This document shows, in pieces, positions 26,538-35,001 of a stretch of DNA of 64,000 nt. The position numbers were made by a program, and so were the translations under genes. The stretch is taken from the NCBI RefSeq assembly GCF_002902755.1, contig NZ_PPRS01000008.1, forward strand, positions 1 through 64,000, written 5' to 3'. The notes under the pieces were generated by a model. It ran no database searches. It was not told the origin of the DNA and saw only the letters and a program-made list of their open reading frames with translations. Position 1 is the first letter of the stretch; each line of letters begins with the position of its first letter. This stretch comes from Mammaliicoccus lentus. Lineage in GTDB: Bacteria > Bacillota > Bacilli > Staphylococcales > Staphylococcaceae.

Positions 26538-27920
26538 TTGGCAAACGAAAATAATGAGCAATATGTCGAAGATGAAGCATTTGATAAAGAACAGTTAGAT
26601 GCTTTATTAGAGAACAATGATATTGATCAATTTCGAGAAGAATTTTTACGCTTACATACTTATGATCAAGGTGAATACTTTGAAATATGTGATGACACCT
26701 TTAAGCAAAAAATATATCAATTTCTTTCACCTAATGAAGTTGCGGATTTCTTTGAAACCACTGAATTAGATGACGAAGAATATGAAGAAATATTTCAAAA
26801 TATGAATGCCAATTACGCGAGTGAAATGTTAAGTGATATGTCTTACGATAACGCAGTAGATATTCTAAACGTGTTATCTAGGAATAAAGTTGCCACTTTG
26901 CTCACGCTTATGAACCGGGAAGACGCACGTGAAATTAAAGCGTTACTTCATTACGAAGAAGATACTGCCGGCGGTATCATGACAACAGAATACATTTCAG
27001 TTTATTCTACAATGTCTGTAAAGGAAGCTATGTTTTATGTAAAAGAACAAGCGCCTCAAGCAGAAACAATTTACGTTATTTTTGTTGTAGATGAGAATAA
27101 AAAACTAGCTGGTGTCATTTCACTACGTGATTTAATCGTCGCAGAAAACGACGCATATATCGAAGAAATTATGAGTGAACGTGTAATTAGTTCTAATGTA
27201 GCAGATGACCAAGAAGAAGTAGCTCAAACGATGCGAGATTACGATTTAATTGCATTACCTGTTATTGATTATCAAGATCATTTATTAGGTATTATAACAA
27301 TCGATGATATTTTAGATGTTATGGATGAAGAAGCAAGTGAAGACTACTCTAAATTGGCCGGTGTGTCTGATATAGACTCTACTAACGATACTGTGTTTCA
27401 AACAGCAATGAAACGTTTACCTTGGTTATTAATTTTAACAGTATTAGGTATGATTACAGCATCAATACTAGGCCAATTCGAAGAAACCTTATCTCAAGTA
27501 GCTTTATTAGCAGCTTTTATCCCAATAATTAGTGGTATGAGTGGTAACTCAGGCACGCAATCTTTAGCCGTTTCAGTACGTAATATATCCACAGGGGAAA
27601 TTGATGAGCAAAGCAAATTCAAGCTCGCTTTACGTGAATCAGGCTCCGGTTTATTAACTGGTTTCTGCTGTGCACTTAGTTTATTTCTAATTATTATTTT
27701 ATTATACAGAGAGCCAGTTTTGGCGTTGATTGTTTCCATCAGTCTTACAATTGCAATGACAGTTGGTACATTAATGGGAGCAATCATACCTATGTTTATG
27801 AATAAAATGAATATAGATCCTGCAGTAGCAAGCGGCCCGTTTATAACGACAATTAATGACATTATTAGTATGTTAATATATTTTGGTTTAGCAACTGCAT
27901 TTATGTCATATTTAATATAA
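26538..27920 (+). CDS. mgtE: magnesium transporter MgtE
   Basis: Mg2+ channel with cytoplasmic gating domains. The 460-residue protein has an acidic N-terminal superhelical domain, two CBS domains (about residues 140-265), a plug helix and five membrane segments from about 290. The pore region contains PIISGMSGNSGTQSL. The TTG at 26538 lies eight bases after AGGAGG; the GTG at 26529 overlaps that site. cpaA starts ten bases after its stop, linking magnesium and monovalent cation control. Confidence 0.95.
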   Translation: MANENNEQYVEDEAFDKEQLDALLENNDIDQFREEFLRLHTYDQGEYFEICDDTFKQKIYQFLSPNEVADFFETTELDDEEYEEIFQNMNANYASEMLSDMSYDNAVDILNVLSRNKVATLLTLMNREDAREIKALLHYEEDTAGGIMTTEYISVYSTMSVKEAMFYVKEQAPQAETIYVIFVVDENKKLAGVISLRDLIVAENDAYIEEIMSERVISSNVADDQEEVAQTMRDYDLIALPVIDYQDHLLGIITIDDILDVMDEEASEDYSKLAGVSDIDSTNDTVFQTAMKRLPWLLILTVLGMITASILGQFEETLSQVALLAAFIPIISGMSGNSGTQSLAVSVRNISTGEIDEQSKFKLALRESGSGLLTGFCCALSLFLIIILLYREPVLALIVSISLTIAMTVGTLMGAIIPMFMNKMNIDPAVASGPFITTINDIISMLIYFGLATAFMSYLI

Positions 27921-27930
27921 GGAGAAAAAT

Positions 27931-29772
27931 ATGGAACATTCTAGTTTTACTTCGCTAGTAATAGTGGTAGTAGCAGCATTTTTAACCCCTATACTAGTCA
28001 ATAGACTTAAAATATCTTTCTTACCTGTAGTCGTAGCCGAAATTATAATGGGGATTATAATTGGTGATTCTTTATTTGGTCTAGTTAAAGAGGATGCTTG
28101 GTTATCCATTTTATCTACACTTGGATTTATCTTTTTGATGTTTTTAAGTGGTTTAGAAATTGATTTCAATGCATTTAAGTCAAAGAAACATTCAGAAGAT
28201 GAAGAAGCGAATAAAATTCCAAGCAATTTATCTTTAATGACTATCGTCTTTTCAATGATTATGATTTTATCTATATTTTTAGCATTTGTATTTAAATGGA
28301 CAGGTTTAATCGATGATGTTTTACTTATGGTTATTATCATTTCAACAATAAGTCTAGGCGTAGTTGTTCCAACGCTTAAAGAAATGAATATTATGCATAC
28401 GAGCATAGGTCAGTTTATTTTACTAGTAGCAGTTGTAGCAGATTTAGTAACGATGATTCTATTGACTGTTTACGGTACGATAAACGCAAAAGGTGATTCA
28501 CCGCTATGGTTAATAACGATTTTAATCGCATTTGGAATTGTATTTTACATAATTGGTGGCTATTTCATTAAATCACCGTTCTTAAAAAAGTTAACTTCAG
28601 GAACAACACAAATAGGGATAAGAGCAGTATTTGCACTTATTATACTATTGGTTGCTTTAGCTGAAGGCGTAGGGGCTGAAAATATACTTGGTGCCTTCTT
28701 AGCAGGTGTTATTGTTTCATTGCTTGGTCCAGATCAAGATATGATAGAGAAATTAGATTCATTTGGATATGGTTTTTTCATACCAATATTCTTTATCATG
28801 GTCGGTGTAAATTTAAACATACCTTCTTTAATAAAAGAACCAGGCTTGTTGCTTATCATACCTTTATTGTTTATTGCTTTCTTAATTTCAAAATTAATAC
28901 CAGTAAGTATTATTGGAAAATGGTATGATATGAAAACAACAATTTCATCAGCATTTTTATTAACATCAACACTTTCTCTTGTAATTGCAGCTGCTAAAAT
29001 TGCTGAACAATTAGGCACTATTTCACCTGAAATCTCAGGTATACTTGTGTTAAGTGCAGTTATAACATGTGTGTTTGTACCAATAGTATTCAAGAAGTTA
29101 TTCCCAATACCAGAAGAAACTAAAGTAATTGTTAAAGTAAGTTTCATTGGTAAAAACCAACTGTCTATACCAGTTGCTCAAAGTATTCATTCACACATAT
29201 ATCAAACGACTATGTTCTTTAGAAAAGACTTAGCTGATCATCGTAATTTAGATGAAAGTATTAAAACACATGAGTTAGATGATTATGTTGAAGAAGAACT
29301 AATAGAGCTTGGGTTATTTAAATCAGATATCATTGTTTGTTCTGCAAATGATGATGCTATTAATAAAAAAGTAGCTTTAATGGCTCATAAACATGGTGTT
29401 AAACGAATTATTTGTAAGCAAGAAAACATTTCAGAAGATGATGAATTACACGATAAGAACATTGAATTCTTTAGTAGTTTCTTAAGTAATAAGATATTAC
29501 TTAAAGGTTTAATTGAATCTCCAAACGTACTGAACTTATTAAGTAACGTAGAAACATCACTATATGAAATCGAAATGAAAAATCACAGTTACCACAATGT
29601 GTTATTACGTTCATTTCCTTTTGCAGGCGATATCATTTTCGTACGAATTATTAGAGGAAAAGATTCAATCGTACCGCATGGTGATACAGAATTACAATAT
29701 GGAGATAAACTGATTGTTACAGGTTCGAAAGAATATGTATCAGAACTAAAACAAGATATGGAATTCATTTGA
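27931..29772 (+). CDS. cpaA: monovalent cation:proton antiporter CpaA
   Basis: A CPA2-type K+(Na+)/H+ antiporter. The 613-residue protein has about 12 membrane segments (residues 1-390), followed by an RCK_N-like region (about 400-520) and a C-terminal RCK_C domain (about 530-613, with YGDKLIVTGSKEYV). In S. aureus the RCK_C domain of CpaA binds c-di-AMP and the gene lies between mgtE and fabI, exactly as here. GGAG precedes the ATG. Direct c-di-AMP binding in this species is inferred. Confidence 0.92.
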   Translation: MEHSSFTSLVIVVVAAFLTPILVNRLKISFLPVVVAEIIMGIIIGDSLFGLVKEDAWLSILSTLGFIFLMFLSGLEIDFNAFKSKKHSEDEEANKIPSNLSLMTIVFSMIMILSIFLAFVFKWTGLIDDVLLMVIIISTISLGVVVPTLKEMNIMHTSIGQFILLVAVVADLVTMILLTVYGTINAKGDSPLWLITILIAFGIVFYIIGGYFIKSPFLKKLTSGTTQIGIRAVFALIILLVALAEGVGAENILGAFLAGVIVSLLGPDQDMIEKLDSFGYGFFIPIFFIMVGVNLNIPSLIKEPGLLLIIPLLFIAFLISKLIPVSIIGKWYDMKTTISSAFLLTSTLSLVIAAAKIAEQLGTISPEISGILVLSAVITCVFVPIVFKKLFPIPEETKVIVKVSFIGKNQLSIPVAQSIHSHIYQTTMFFRKDLADHRNLDESIKTHELDDYVEEELIELGLFKSDIIVCSANDDAINKKVALMAHKHGVKRIICKQENISEDDELHDKNIEFFSSFLSNKILLKGLIESPNVLNLLSNVETSLYEIEMKNHSYHNVLLRSFPFAGDIIFVRIIRGKDSIVPHGDTELQYGDKLIVTGSKEYVSELKQDMEFI

Positions 29773-29781
29773 TTTAAAGTG

Positions 29782-29820
29782 AAAATGAGGAGTGAAACTT
29801 GCTTCTCATTTTTGCTTTTT
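29782..29820 (+). terminator. mgtE-cpaA terminator
   Basis: AAAATGAGGAG and CTTCTCATTTT pair with one mismatched position and a 9-base loop, then further T-rich sequence to 29820. Confidence 0.8.
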
Positions 29821-29846
29821 TCTAAATGAAAATAAAGGTATTATGC

Positions 29847-29880
29847 TTGTCAGGTGGTATGACCAGTGGTATCATTACCA
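29847..29880 (+). promoter_or_regulatory. fabI promoter overlapped by a dyad
   Basis: TTGTCA (29847-29852) and TATCAT (29870-29875) are 17 bases apart. An imperfect inverted repeat (29855-29880), TGGTATGACCA against TGGTATCATTACCA, spans the spacer and -10. Its core TACC-TGGT pattern resembles a FapR box with altered spacing, but the match is weak. Confidence 0.5.
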
Positions 29881-29922
29881 GTGAATGTAAAGAATAATAT
29901 ACATATTAAAGGAGTTAAATGA

Positions 29923-30696
29923 ATGTTTAATTTAGAAGGAAAAACATATGTCATTATGGGTATTGCTAATAAGAGAAGTATTGGTTTCGGCGTAGCAAAA
30001 GTATTAGATGAACTTGGTGCTAAATTAGTATTTACTTACAGAAAAGAACGTAGTAAAAATCAACTTGAAAAATTATTCGACGAACTAAAAAACCAAGATG
30101 AAGCATATTTATATGAATGCGATGTTCAACAAGACGATCACGTTGTAAATGCTTTTAAAGAAATAGGCGATAAGTTCGGTAAAATAGATGGCGTTTATCA
30201 TTCAATTGCTTTCGCTAATATGGAAGATTTACGTGGTAGATTTAGTGATACAACAAGAGAAGGATTCTTACTTGCACAAGACATCAGTTCTTATTCTTTA
30301 ACAATTGTTTCAAGAGAAGCTAAAAAACTTATGCCTGAAGGTGGCAGTATCGTTGCTACTACATACTTAGGCGGAGAATTCGCTGTTCCTAACTATAATG
30401 TTATGGGCGTAGCTAAAGCAAGTTTAGAAGCAAATGTTAAATATTTAGCAAGTGATTTAGGCGCAGATAATATCCGTGTTAACGCAATTTCTGCAGGACC
30501 TATCCGTACTTTAAGTGCTAAAGGTGTAGGTGGATTTAACTCTATCCTTAAAGAAATTGAAGAACGTGCGCCATTACAACGCAATGTAGACACAGAAGAA
30601 GTAGGTAAAACAGCTGCTTACTTGCTAAGTGATTACTCTAGCGGTGTAACTGGTGAAAATATTCATGTTGATTCAGGTTATCATATCGTAAAATAA
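29923..30696 (+). CDS. fabI: enoyl-ACP reductase FabI
   Basis: Carries out the last reduction in each fatty-acid elongation cycle and is the target of triclosan-type inhibitors. The 257-residue short-chain dehydrogenase has the atypical nucleotide motif GIANKRSIGFG near residue 13 and the catalytic Tyr148 and Tyr158 with Lys165 (YNVMGVAK). The substrate loop AGPIRTLSAKGV is intact. The ATG follows AAAGGAG. It is monocistronic, with a promoter and terminator of its own. Confidence 0.96.
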   Translation: MFNLEGKTYVIMGIANKRSIGFGVAKVLDELGAKLVFTYRKERSKNQLEKLFDELKNQDEAYLYECDVQQDDHVVNAFKEIGDKFGKIDGVYHSIAFANMEDLRGRFSDTTREGFLLAQDISSYSLTIVSREAKKLMPEGGSIVATTYLGGEFAVPNYNVMGVAKASLEANVKYLASDLGADNIRVNAISAGPIRTLSAKGVGGFNSILKEIEERAPLQRNVDTEEVGKTAAYLLSDYSSGVTGENIHVDSGYHIVK

Positions 30697-30734
30697 TTAT
30701 TAGTTTGGGAAGTATACTAGTCTCATAAATAGTG

Positions 30735-30779
30735 CTCACAATTCGTTGTTGTTTAACCTTCGAATTGTGAGTTTTTATT
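30735..30779 (+). terminator. fabI terminator
   Basis: CTCACAATTCG (30735-30745) and CGAATTGTGAG (30761-30771) form a perfect 11-bp stem, 15-base loop, then TTTTTATTT. Confidence 0.92.
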
Positions 30780-30800
30780 TATATGAAATGATATTTAAAA

Positions 30801-30897
30801 TGGGAGAGAGATTTCGTAACCCCGCCCCGGTCAGGATGACTAGGATTGAAAAAAGCTTGATATAAGTGCATTTTCAATTTAATTAGCTACTGCCACT
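30801..30897 (+). repeat. interspersed intergenic repeat, fullest copy
   Basis: The element begins TGGGAGAGAGATTTCGTA, passes through CCCCGCCCCGG, which is strikingly GC-rich for this genome, and continues with TTGAAAAAAGCTTGATATAA to CTACTGCC. ATTGAAAA and TTTTCAAT near its end form a small stem. Partial relatives are at 15468-15505 (minus) and 45050-45160 (plus). Similar GGGAGTGGGACAG-type elements are common between staphylococcal genes. Confidence 0.75.
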
Positions 30898-30908
30898 ATA
30901 ATAAAGAG

Positions 30909-30934
30909 GTCTGATACATTGTAATGTTTCAGAC
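30909..30934. repeat. hairpin beside tandem duplication
   Basis: GTCTGATACATT and AATGTTTCAGAC pair at 11 of 12 positions around a two-base centre. No T-run follows. Confidence 0.65.
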
Positions 30935-30940
30935 TTAAAT

Positions 30941-31024
30941 GCAAAAATACAGGCCGATAAAATAAATTATCGACCCGCAAACGCAAAAATACAGGCCGAT
31001 AAAATAAATTATCGAACCGCAAAA
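30941..31024. repeat. tandem duplication of a 42-bp unit
   Basis: Two nearly identical units start at 30941 and 30983 with GCAAAAATACAGGCCGATAA. Each contains CGATAA-aataaa-TTATCG, a six-base stem and loop. The copies differ at about two positions, so the duplication is recent or maintained. Confidence 0.88.
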
Positions 31025-31058
31025 TGAATATAGCTTGAAAGAAGGGCAGCGTACACTA

Positions 31059-31095
31059 AAAAAGCCGAAACACGAACGCCGTGTTTCGGCTTTTT
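31059..31095. terminator. bidirectional terminator
   Basis: AAAGCCGAAACACG and CGTGTTTCGGCTTT form a long perfect stem around a five-base loop, flanked by A-run and T-run. It would end the AI-2E-family gene on the minus strand. Confidence 0.92.
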
Positions 31096-31104
31096 AAATA
31101 GTCA

Positions 31105-32217
31105 TTATTTTAAATCATTATCTACTATTGGATCATCTTCTACCGTTCTCGATGCTGTTGAACTTATTGATTGTCTATGTGTGTATACATTTCTAACAAT
31201 TGTCTTAATAACAGCATAAGTTGGTACAGCAATTAAAATAGCTACGAATCCTCCTAAATTACCAGCTGCTAATATAACAGTAATAATTGTTAGGGGATGA
31301 ATGCTTAAAGTCTTACCCATAATATTTGGTGTAATAACATTACCTTCTAATTGCTGACAAATTAACGTAATAATACTTACCCATATAAACATCACTGGGT
31401 CTTGAATTATTGAAATAATGGCTGCTGGTATGAAAGCTAACCATGGTCCCAGGAATGGTATCATATTAGTTACTAATGCGAGCAAGGCAAGTAATAGAGC
31501 GTAGTCTAAGCCTACAAATGTATAACCGATATAAAGTAAGACACCTAAGATTAAACTGACTGTTACTTGGCCTTGTATATAAGCTTGTAGCGTTTGGTTA
31601 ATGTCTTTACATAAATTAACTACGAACCACTTTGTACGTCCTCTAAATGGTTTAGCGATAAACGGGATAAATCTTTCATGATCTTTCAACATATATATTA
31701 AGAAGAAAGGTACTAAAATTAATAAGAAAAGTGTTGATACTAATGAAGATATATATCCAAATAAGTTTGAAAGCATATCTGTCACAATACCACTAATACT
31801 TTCTATAGAGTCATTAATTTTTTGAGAAATGTTATCTGGTAGTCTATCTCTTTGTTGTAAAGCATAATCTACTGCATTTTGTACTTCACGCTGGATGTAA
31901 GGCATGTTTCTAATTAAATTGTTAATTTGATCTGTTACTAGAGGTGCAACTATAGAAATGAACAACATAATAACGAATACTAATGCAATCATTAAAATAG
32001 TGATGCTGCCCCATCTAGGTATTTTTCTTTTTTCTAACATTTTTTGGAATGGTAAACAAATATAGAATAAGAAACCACCTAATAATAAAGGTAATAAAAT
32101 CGATTGAACAATAACAATGATTGGATAAAAAATCTGATTAATTTCCATAAATACTTTTATGATTAGAAATGTTAGGAGAATGGCGATTCCTGAACGGAAC
32201 CAAGCTTTATTTAACAA
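31105..32217 (-). CDS. AI-2E family membrane transporter
   Basis: A 370-residue protein with about eight membrane segments: two pairs at the N-terminus, a central soluble region (about 75-145) and a C-terminal cluster with the LLALLALVTNMIPFLGPWL segment typical of PF01594. Relatives include exporters and Na+/H+ antiporters; no substrate can be deduced. A TTG start at 32217 is seven bases after AGGAGG. It is alone on the minus strand, with a terminator ten bases after its stop. Confidence 0.85.
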   Translation of the reverse strand: MLNKAWFRSGIAILLTFLIIKVFMEINQIFYPIIVIVQSILLPLLLGGFLFYICLPFQKMLEKRKIPRWGSITILMIALVFVIMLFISIVAPLVTDQINNLIRNMPYIQREVQNAVDYALQQRDRLPDNISQKINDSIESISGIVTDMLSNLFGYISSLVSTLFLLILVPFFLIYMLKDHERFIPFIAKPFRGRTKWFVVNLCKDINQTLQAYIQGQVTVSLILGVLLYIGYTFVGLDYALLLALLALVTNMIPFLGPWLAFIPAAIISIIQDPVMFIWVSIITLICQQLEGNVITPNIMGKTLSIHPLTIITVILAAGNLGGFVAILIAVPTYAVIKTIVRNVYTHRQSISSTASRTVEDDPIVDNDLK

Positions 32218-32477
32218 GAGCGTACCTCCTTTAATCTAGTTTTGTATACCATTATATTATAAGCGAAAAATGAAAATTGACAATGACAATTGGAAATACT
32301 TTTAAATCTATATTCGTAAATTAATCTATATTAATTTTAAGTTGTACGGATTAGAATAAATATTAATCTTTCATGAATAGAAAGTTAATAGTATTTTAAA
32401 CTATATTAATATAAAAAAAGATTAAATCAACAAAGAAAACGCTTACAAATATTATAATTATTAAGTGAAAAAATATA

Positions 32478-32505
32478 TTGATTGTGTTTTTATACATGGT
32501 ATAAT
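32478..32505 (+). promoter_or_regulatory. promoter of the AGCS symporter gene
   Basis: TTGATT (32478-32483) and TATAAT (32500-32505), spacing 16. The start would be near 32512, the first base of the dyad described next. The remaining 32218-32477 is AT-rich with no gene or clear signal. Confidence 0.65.
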
Positions 32506-32511
32506 CATAAC

Positions 32512-32550
32512 AAGATAATTTCCAAATTTTCAGAATTCAGAAATTATCTT
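32512..32550 (+). promoter_or_regulatory. 39-bp dyad at the symporter gene transcript start
   Basis: AAGATAATTTC (32512-32522) and GAAATTATCTT (32540-32550) are perfect 11-base arms. The 17-base centre includes AATTTTCAGAA, the first 11 bases of the CodY consensus. As DNA it could be an operator; as RNA it would be a hairpin at the very 5' end of the message. Confidence 0.7.
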
Positions 32551-32578
32551 ACAGGCTTACAACAAAGGGGAGATTATT

Positions 32579-34138
32579 ATGGAATCTATTGTTAGCTTTG
32601 CCAATGATATAGTGTGGAGTAAAGCCCTTGTATATGGTTTATTACTTACAGGAATTTTATTCTCATTTATGATGCGATTTTTTCAAATTAGACATTTTAA
32701 AGAAATGATAAGGTTAATGTTTCAAGGGGAAAAATCACCTACAGGTATTTCTTCATTCCAAGCGATAGCAGTTTCATTAGCTGGTCGTGTTGGTACTGGT
32801 AATATTGTAGGTGTTGCGACAGCGATTTTCATCGGTGGTCCTGGTGCAGTATTTTGGATGTGGGCAACCGCGTTCTTAGGTGCTAGTTCAGCTTTCATCG
32901 AATCAACGCTCGGCCAAATTTATAAAAGAGAAATTAAAGGTCAATACCGTGGGGGTCCTGCTTACTATATAGAAACTGGTATAAAGGGTAAAGCAGGAAA
33001 AATTTACGCAGTTATTTTTGCACTTGTTACAATACTTTCAGTAGGATTGTTATTACCTGGTGTTCAATCAAATGCGATTGCCTCTTCAATGAAAAATGCA
33101 TTCGGTTTGAATGCGTGGATTATAGCTATTGTTTTAGCAATATTACTAGCGTTAATTATTTTTGGTGGTATTAAATCAATTGCAAATGTAGCAACGGCAG
33201 TTGTTCCGTTTATGGCTATTATTTACATAGGTTTTGCAATATTAATTATTATTCTTAATATAGATGCAGTTCCTTCGTTAATTGCGCTTATATTTAAATC
33301 AGCCTTTGGAGCTGAAGCAGCATTTGGTGGTATATTTGGTGCCATGATTGAGATAGGTGTAAAGCGTGGACTGTACTCAAATGAAGCAGGTCAAGGTACT
33401 GGGCCTCATGCCGCTGCTGCAGCAGAAGTTTCACATCCAGCAAAACAAGGATTAGTACAAGCGTTCTCTGTATATATTGATACATTATTAGTGTGTACAG
33501 CAACAGCATTAATGATTTTAATGACTGGTACATTTAATACTACAGATGGTGCTACAAATAAAGATGGATCGCCACATTTAATTCATGATAATGGAATTTA
33601 TGTAGAAAGTGCTGATGGTAGTAAAGATGTGAGTGGTACAGCAATGTATGCACAAGCAGGGATAGATAAAGCATTCTCAGGAGATGACTACACATTTAGT
33701 CCAGGCTATTCTGGAATAGGTTCATATTTCATCGCATTAGCGTTATTCTTCTTTGCTTTCACAACTATACTCGCATATTACTATATTGCAGAAACCAACG
33801 TCAGCTTTATAGTCCCCTCCGACAAGCAGAAAATATGGATAAATCTTGTGCGGGTAGTGCTCATAGCTGCCACAATTTATGGTTGTGTTAAAACGGCGGA
33901 TGTAGCATGGATGATGGGTGACTTAGGTGTTGGTATGATGGCGTGGTTAAATATTATTGCAATATGGATACTACACAAACCAGCATTACGAGCACTTAAA
34001 GATTTCGAAAGGCAAAAGAAAGAAAAAGGTTCAGGAAAATATGCAATATATAGACCCGATCCAAATGAAGTTCCAGATGCAAAATTTTGGCATGAAGATT
34101 ATCCAAAACGTTTAAAAGAATTTGATATTAAAGAATAA
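32579..34138 (+). CDS. sodium:alanine/glycine symporter (AGCS family)
   Basis: A 519-residue Na+-coupled amino-acid importer with about ten membrane segments. Family motifs are clear: GRVGTGNIVGVATAI and GGPGAVFWMW near residues 67-90, and GLYSNEAGQGTGPHAAA near 262. Alanine or glycine is the usual substrate (AlsT/DagA/GlnT-like); the exact one is not known here. The ATG follows AAAGGGGAG. It is monocistronic, with a terminator that overlaps the next gene's ribosome site. Confidence 0.93.
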   Translation: MESIVSFANDIVWSKALVYGLLLTGILFSFMMRFFQIRHFKEMIRLMFQGEKSPTGISSFQAIAVSLAGRVGTGNIVGVATAIFIGGPGAVFWMWATAFLGASSAFIESTLGQIYKREIKGQYRGGPAYYIETGIKGKAGKIYAVIFALVTILSVGLLLPGVQSNAIASSMKNAFGLNAWIIAIVLAILLALIIFGGIKSIANVATAVVPFMAIIYIGFAILIIILNIDAVPSLIALIFKSAFGAEAAFGGIFGAMIEIGVKRGLYSNEAGQGTGPHAAAAAEVSHPAKQGLVQAFSVYIDTLLVCTATALMILMTGTFNTTDGATNKDGSPHLIHDNGIYVESADGSKDVSGTAMYAQAGIDKAFSGDDYTFSPGYSGIGSYFIALALFFFAFTTILAYYYIAETNVSFIVPSDKQKIWINLVRVVLIAATIYGCVKTADVAWMMGDLGVGMMAWLNIIAIWILHKPALRALKDFERQKKEKGSGKYAIYRPDPNEVPDAKFWHEDYPKRLKEFDIKE

Positions 34139-34156
34139 TTTATAAATATCAAACGC

Positions 34157-34185
34157 TTTCAAATATGCGCTCTCTACTGTACAAT
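34157..34185 (+). promoter_or_regulatory. candidate esterase promoter inside the terminator 5' arm
   Basis: TTTCAA (34157-34162) and TACAAT (34180-34185) are 17 bases apart. Transcription would begin near 34192, in the hairpin loop, so the local message would lack the 5' arm. Confidence 0.5.
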
Positions 34186-34216
34186 GTATTTATATGTATA
34201 GTTGGGAGCGTTTTTT
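34168..34216 (+). terminator. symporter terminator carrying the esterase ribosome site
   Basis: CGCTCTCTACTGTACA (34168-34183) pairs with TGTATAGTTGGGAGCG (34195-34210), 13 Watson-Crick pairs, two wobbles and one mismatch. TTTTTT follows and is directly succeeded by the ATG at 34217. GGGAG in the 3' arm is the esterase Shine-Dalgarno. Confidence 0.85.
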
Positions 34217-34966
34217 ATGGATAAAAAAGTAGGTCTAGTTGATCAAATTAATTTAGAAAGTAAATTTTTAGAAAGGGAAGTGACAGTCTCAATCTATTTA
34301 CCCAAAGATTATACAGATTTGTATAAACATCATGTGATTATTACTTTTGATGGTCGTGATTTCTTCCAATTCGGCCAAATACATCGAACGTATGAAAAGC
34401 TAAGATCTGCGAATCAAATAGATAAAGCAATCATAGTAGGTGTTCACTATGAAAGTGTCGAAGAAAGAAGAAAAGAATTTCATCCAGATGGTTCGCATAG
34501 AAAAGAAATGTCAAAATTTGTTGTGAAAGAGCTTTGTCCTTATATTGATAAAACATTTTCTACGTTGAAAGTGGGAAATGCTAGAATACTATTAGGCGAT
34601 AGTTTAGCAGCAAGCATTGCTTTATTAACAGGTCTAGAATACCCACATCATTTTAGTCAACTAGGTTTATTTAGTCCAATGATTAACGATACCGTTACAG
34701 AAAAATTTAAAGCGTGCTCATCATTAGGGTTGTTAAACATTAAACATTATATTGGAAAAGAAGAAAATCATTTTAAACTGATTAGTGGCAATTATGCTGA
34801 TTTTCTTACGCCAAATAGAGCTTTTAGTGAACTTTTACAAAAATATAACATAACTTACGAATATAGAGAATTAGAGGGTGGGCACACATGGAAAACATGG
34901 AAACCACACTTAGAAGACATGTTAAGTTACTTTTTAAGTCATCAAAAACAGAAAAGTTTGATATAA
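34217..34966 (+). CDS. putative esterase, alpha/beta hydrolase (esterase D-like)
   Basis: A 249-residue cytoplasmic hydrolase of the putative-esterase family (PF00756). The nucleophile elbow is LGDSLAAS near residue 130, the Asp-rich VIITFDGRDFFQFG near 45 is typical, and the catalytic His is likely in EGGHTWKTW near 227. Substrate unknown. The ATG at 34217 was chosen because GGGAG is eight bases upstream; the TTG at 34202 lies before that site. The 2H phosphoesterase gene begins 35 bases later. Confidence 0.82.
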   Translation: MDKKVGLVDQINLESKFLEREVTVSIYLPKDYTDLYKHHVIITFDGRDFFQFGQIHRTYEKLRSANQIDKAIIVGVHYESVEERRKEFHPDGSHRKEMSKFVVKELCPYIDKTFSTLKVGNARILLGDSLAASIALLTGLEYPHHFSQLGLFSPMINDTVTEKFKACSSLGLLNIKHYIGKEENHFKLISGNYADFLTPNRAFSELLQKYNITYEYRELEGGHTWKTWKPHLEDMLSYFLSHQKQKSLI

Positions 34967-35001
34967 TAAAATAGAAGACAAACAAAGGAGGAAGTATCAT
35001 T

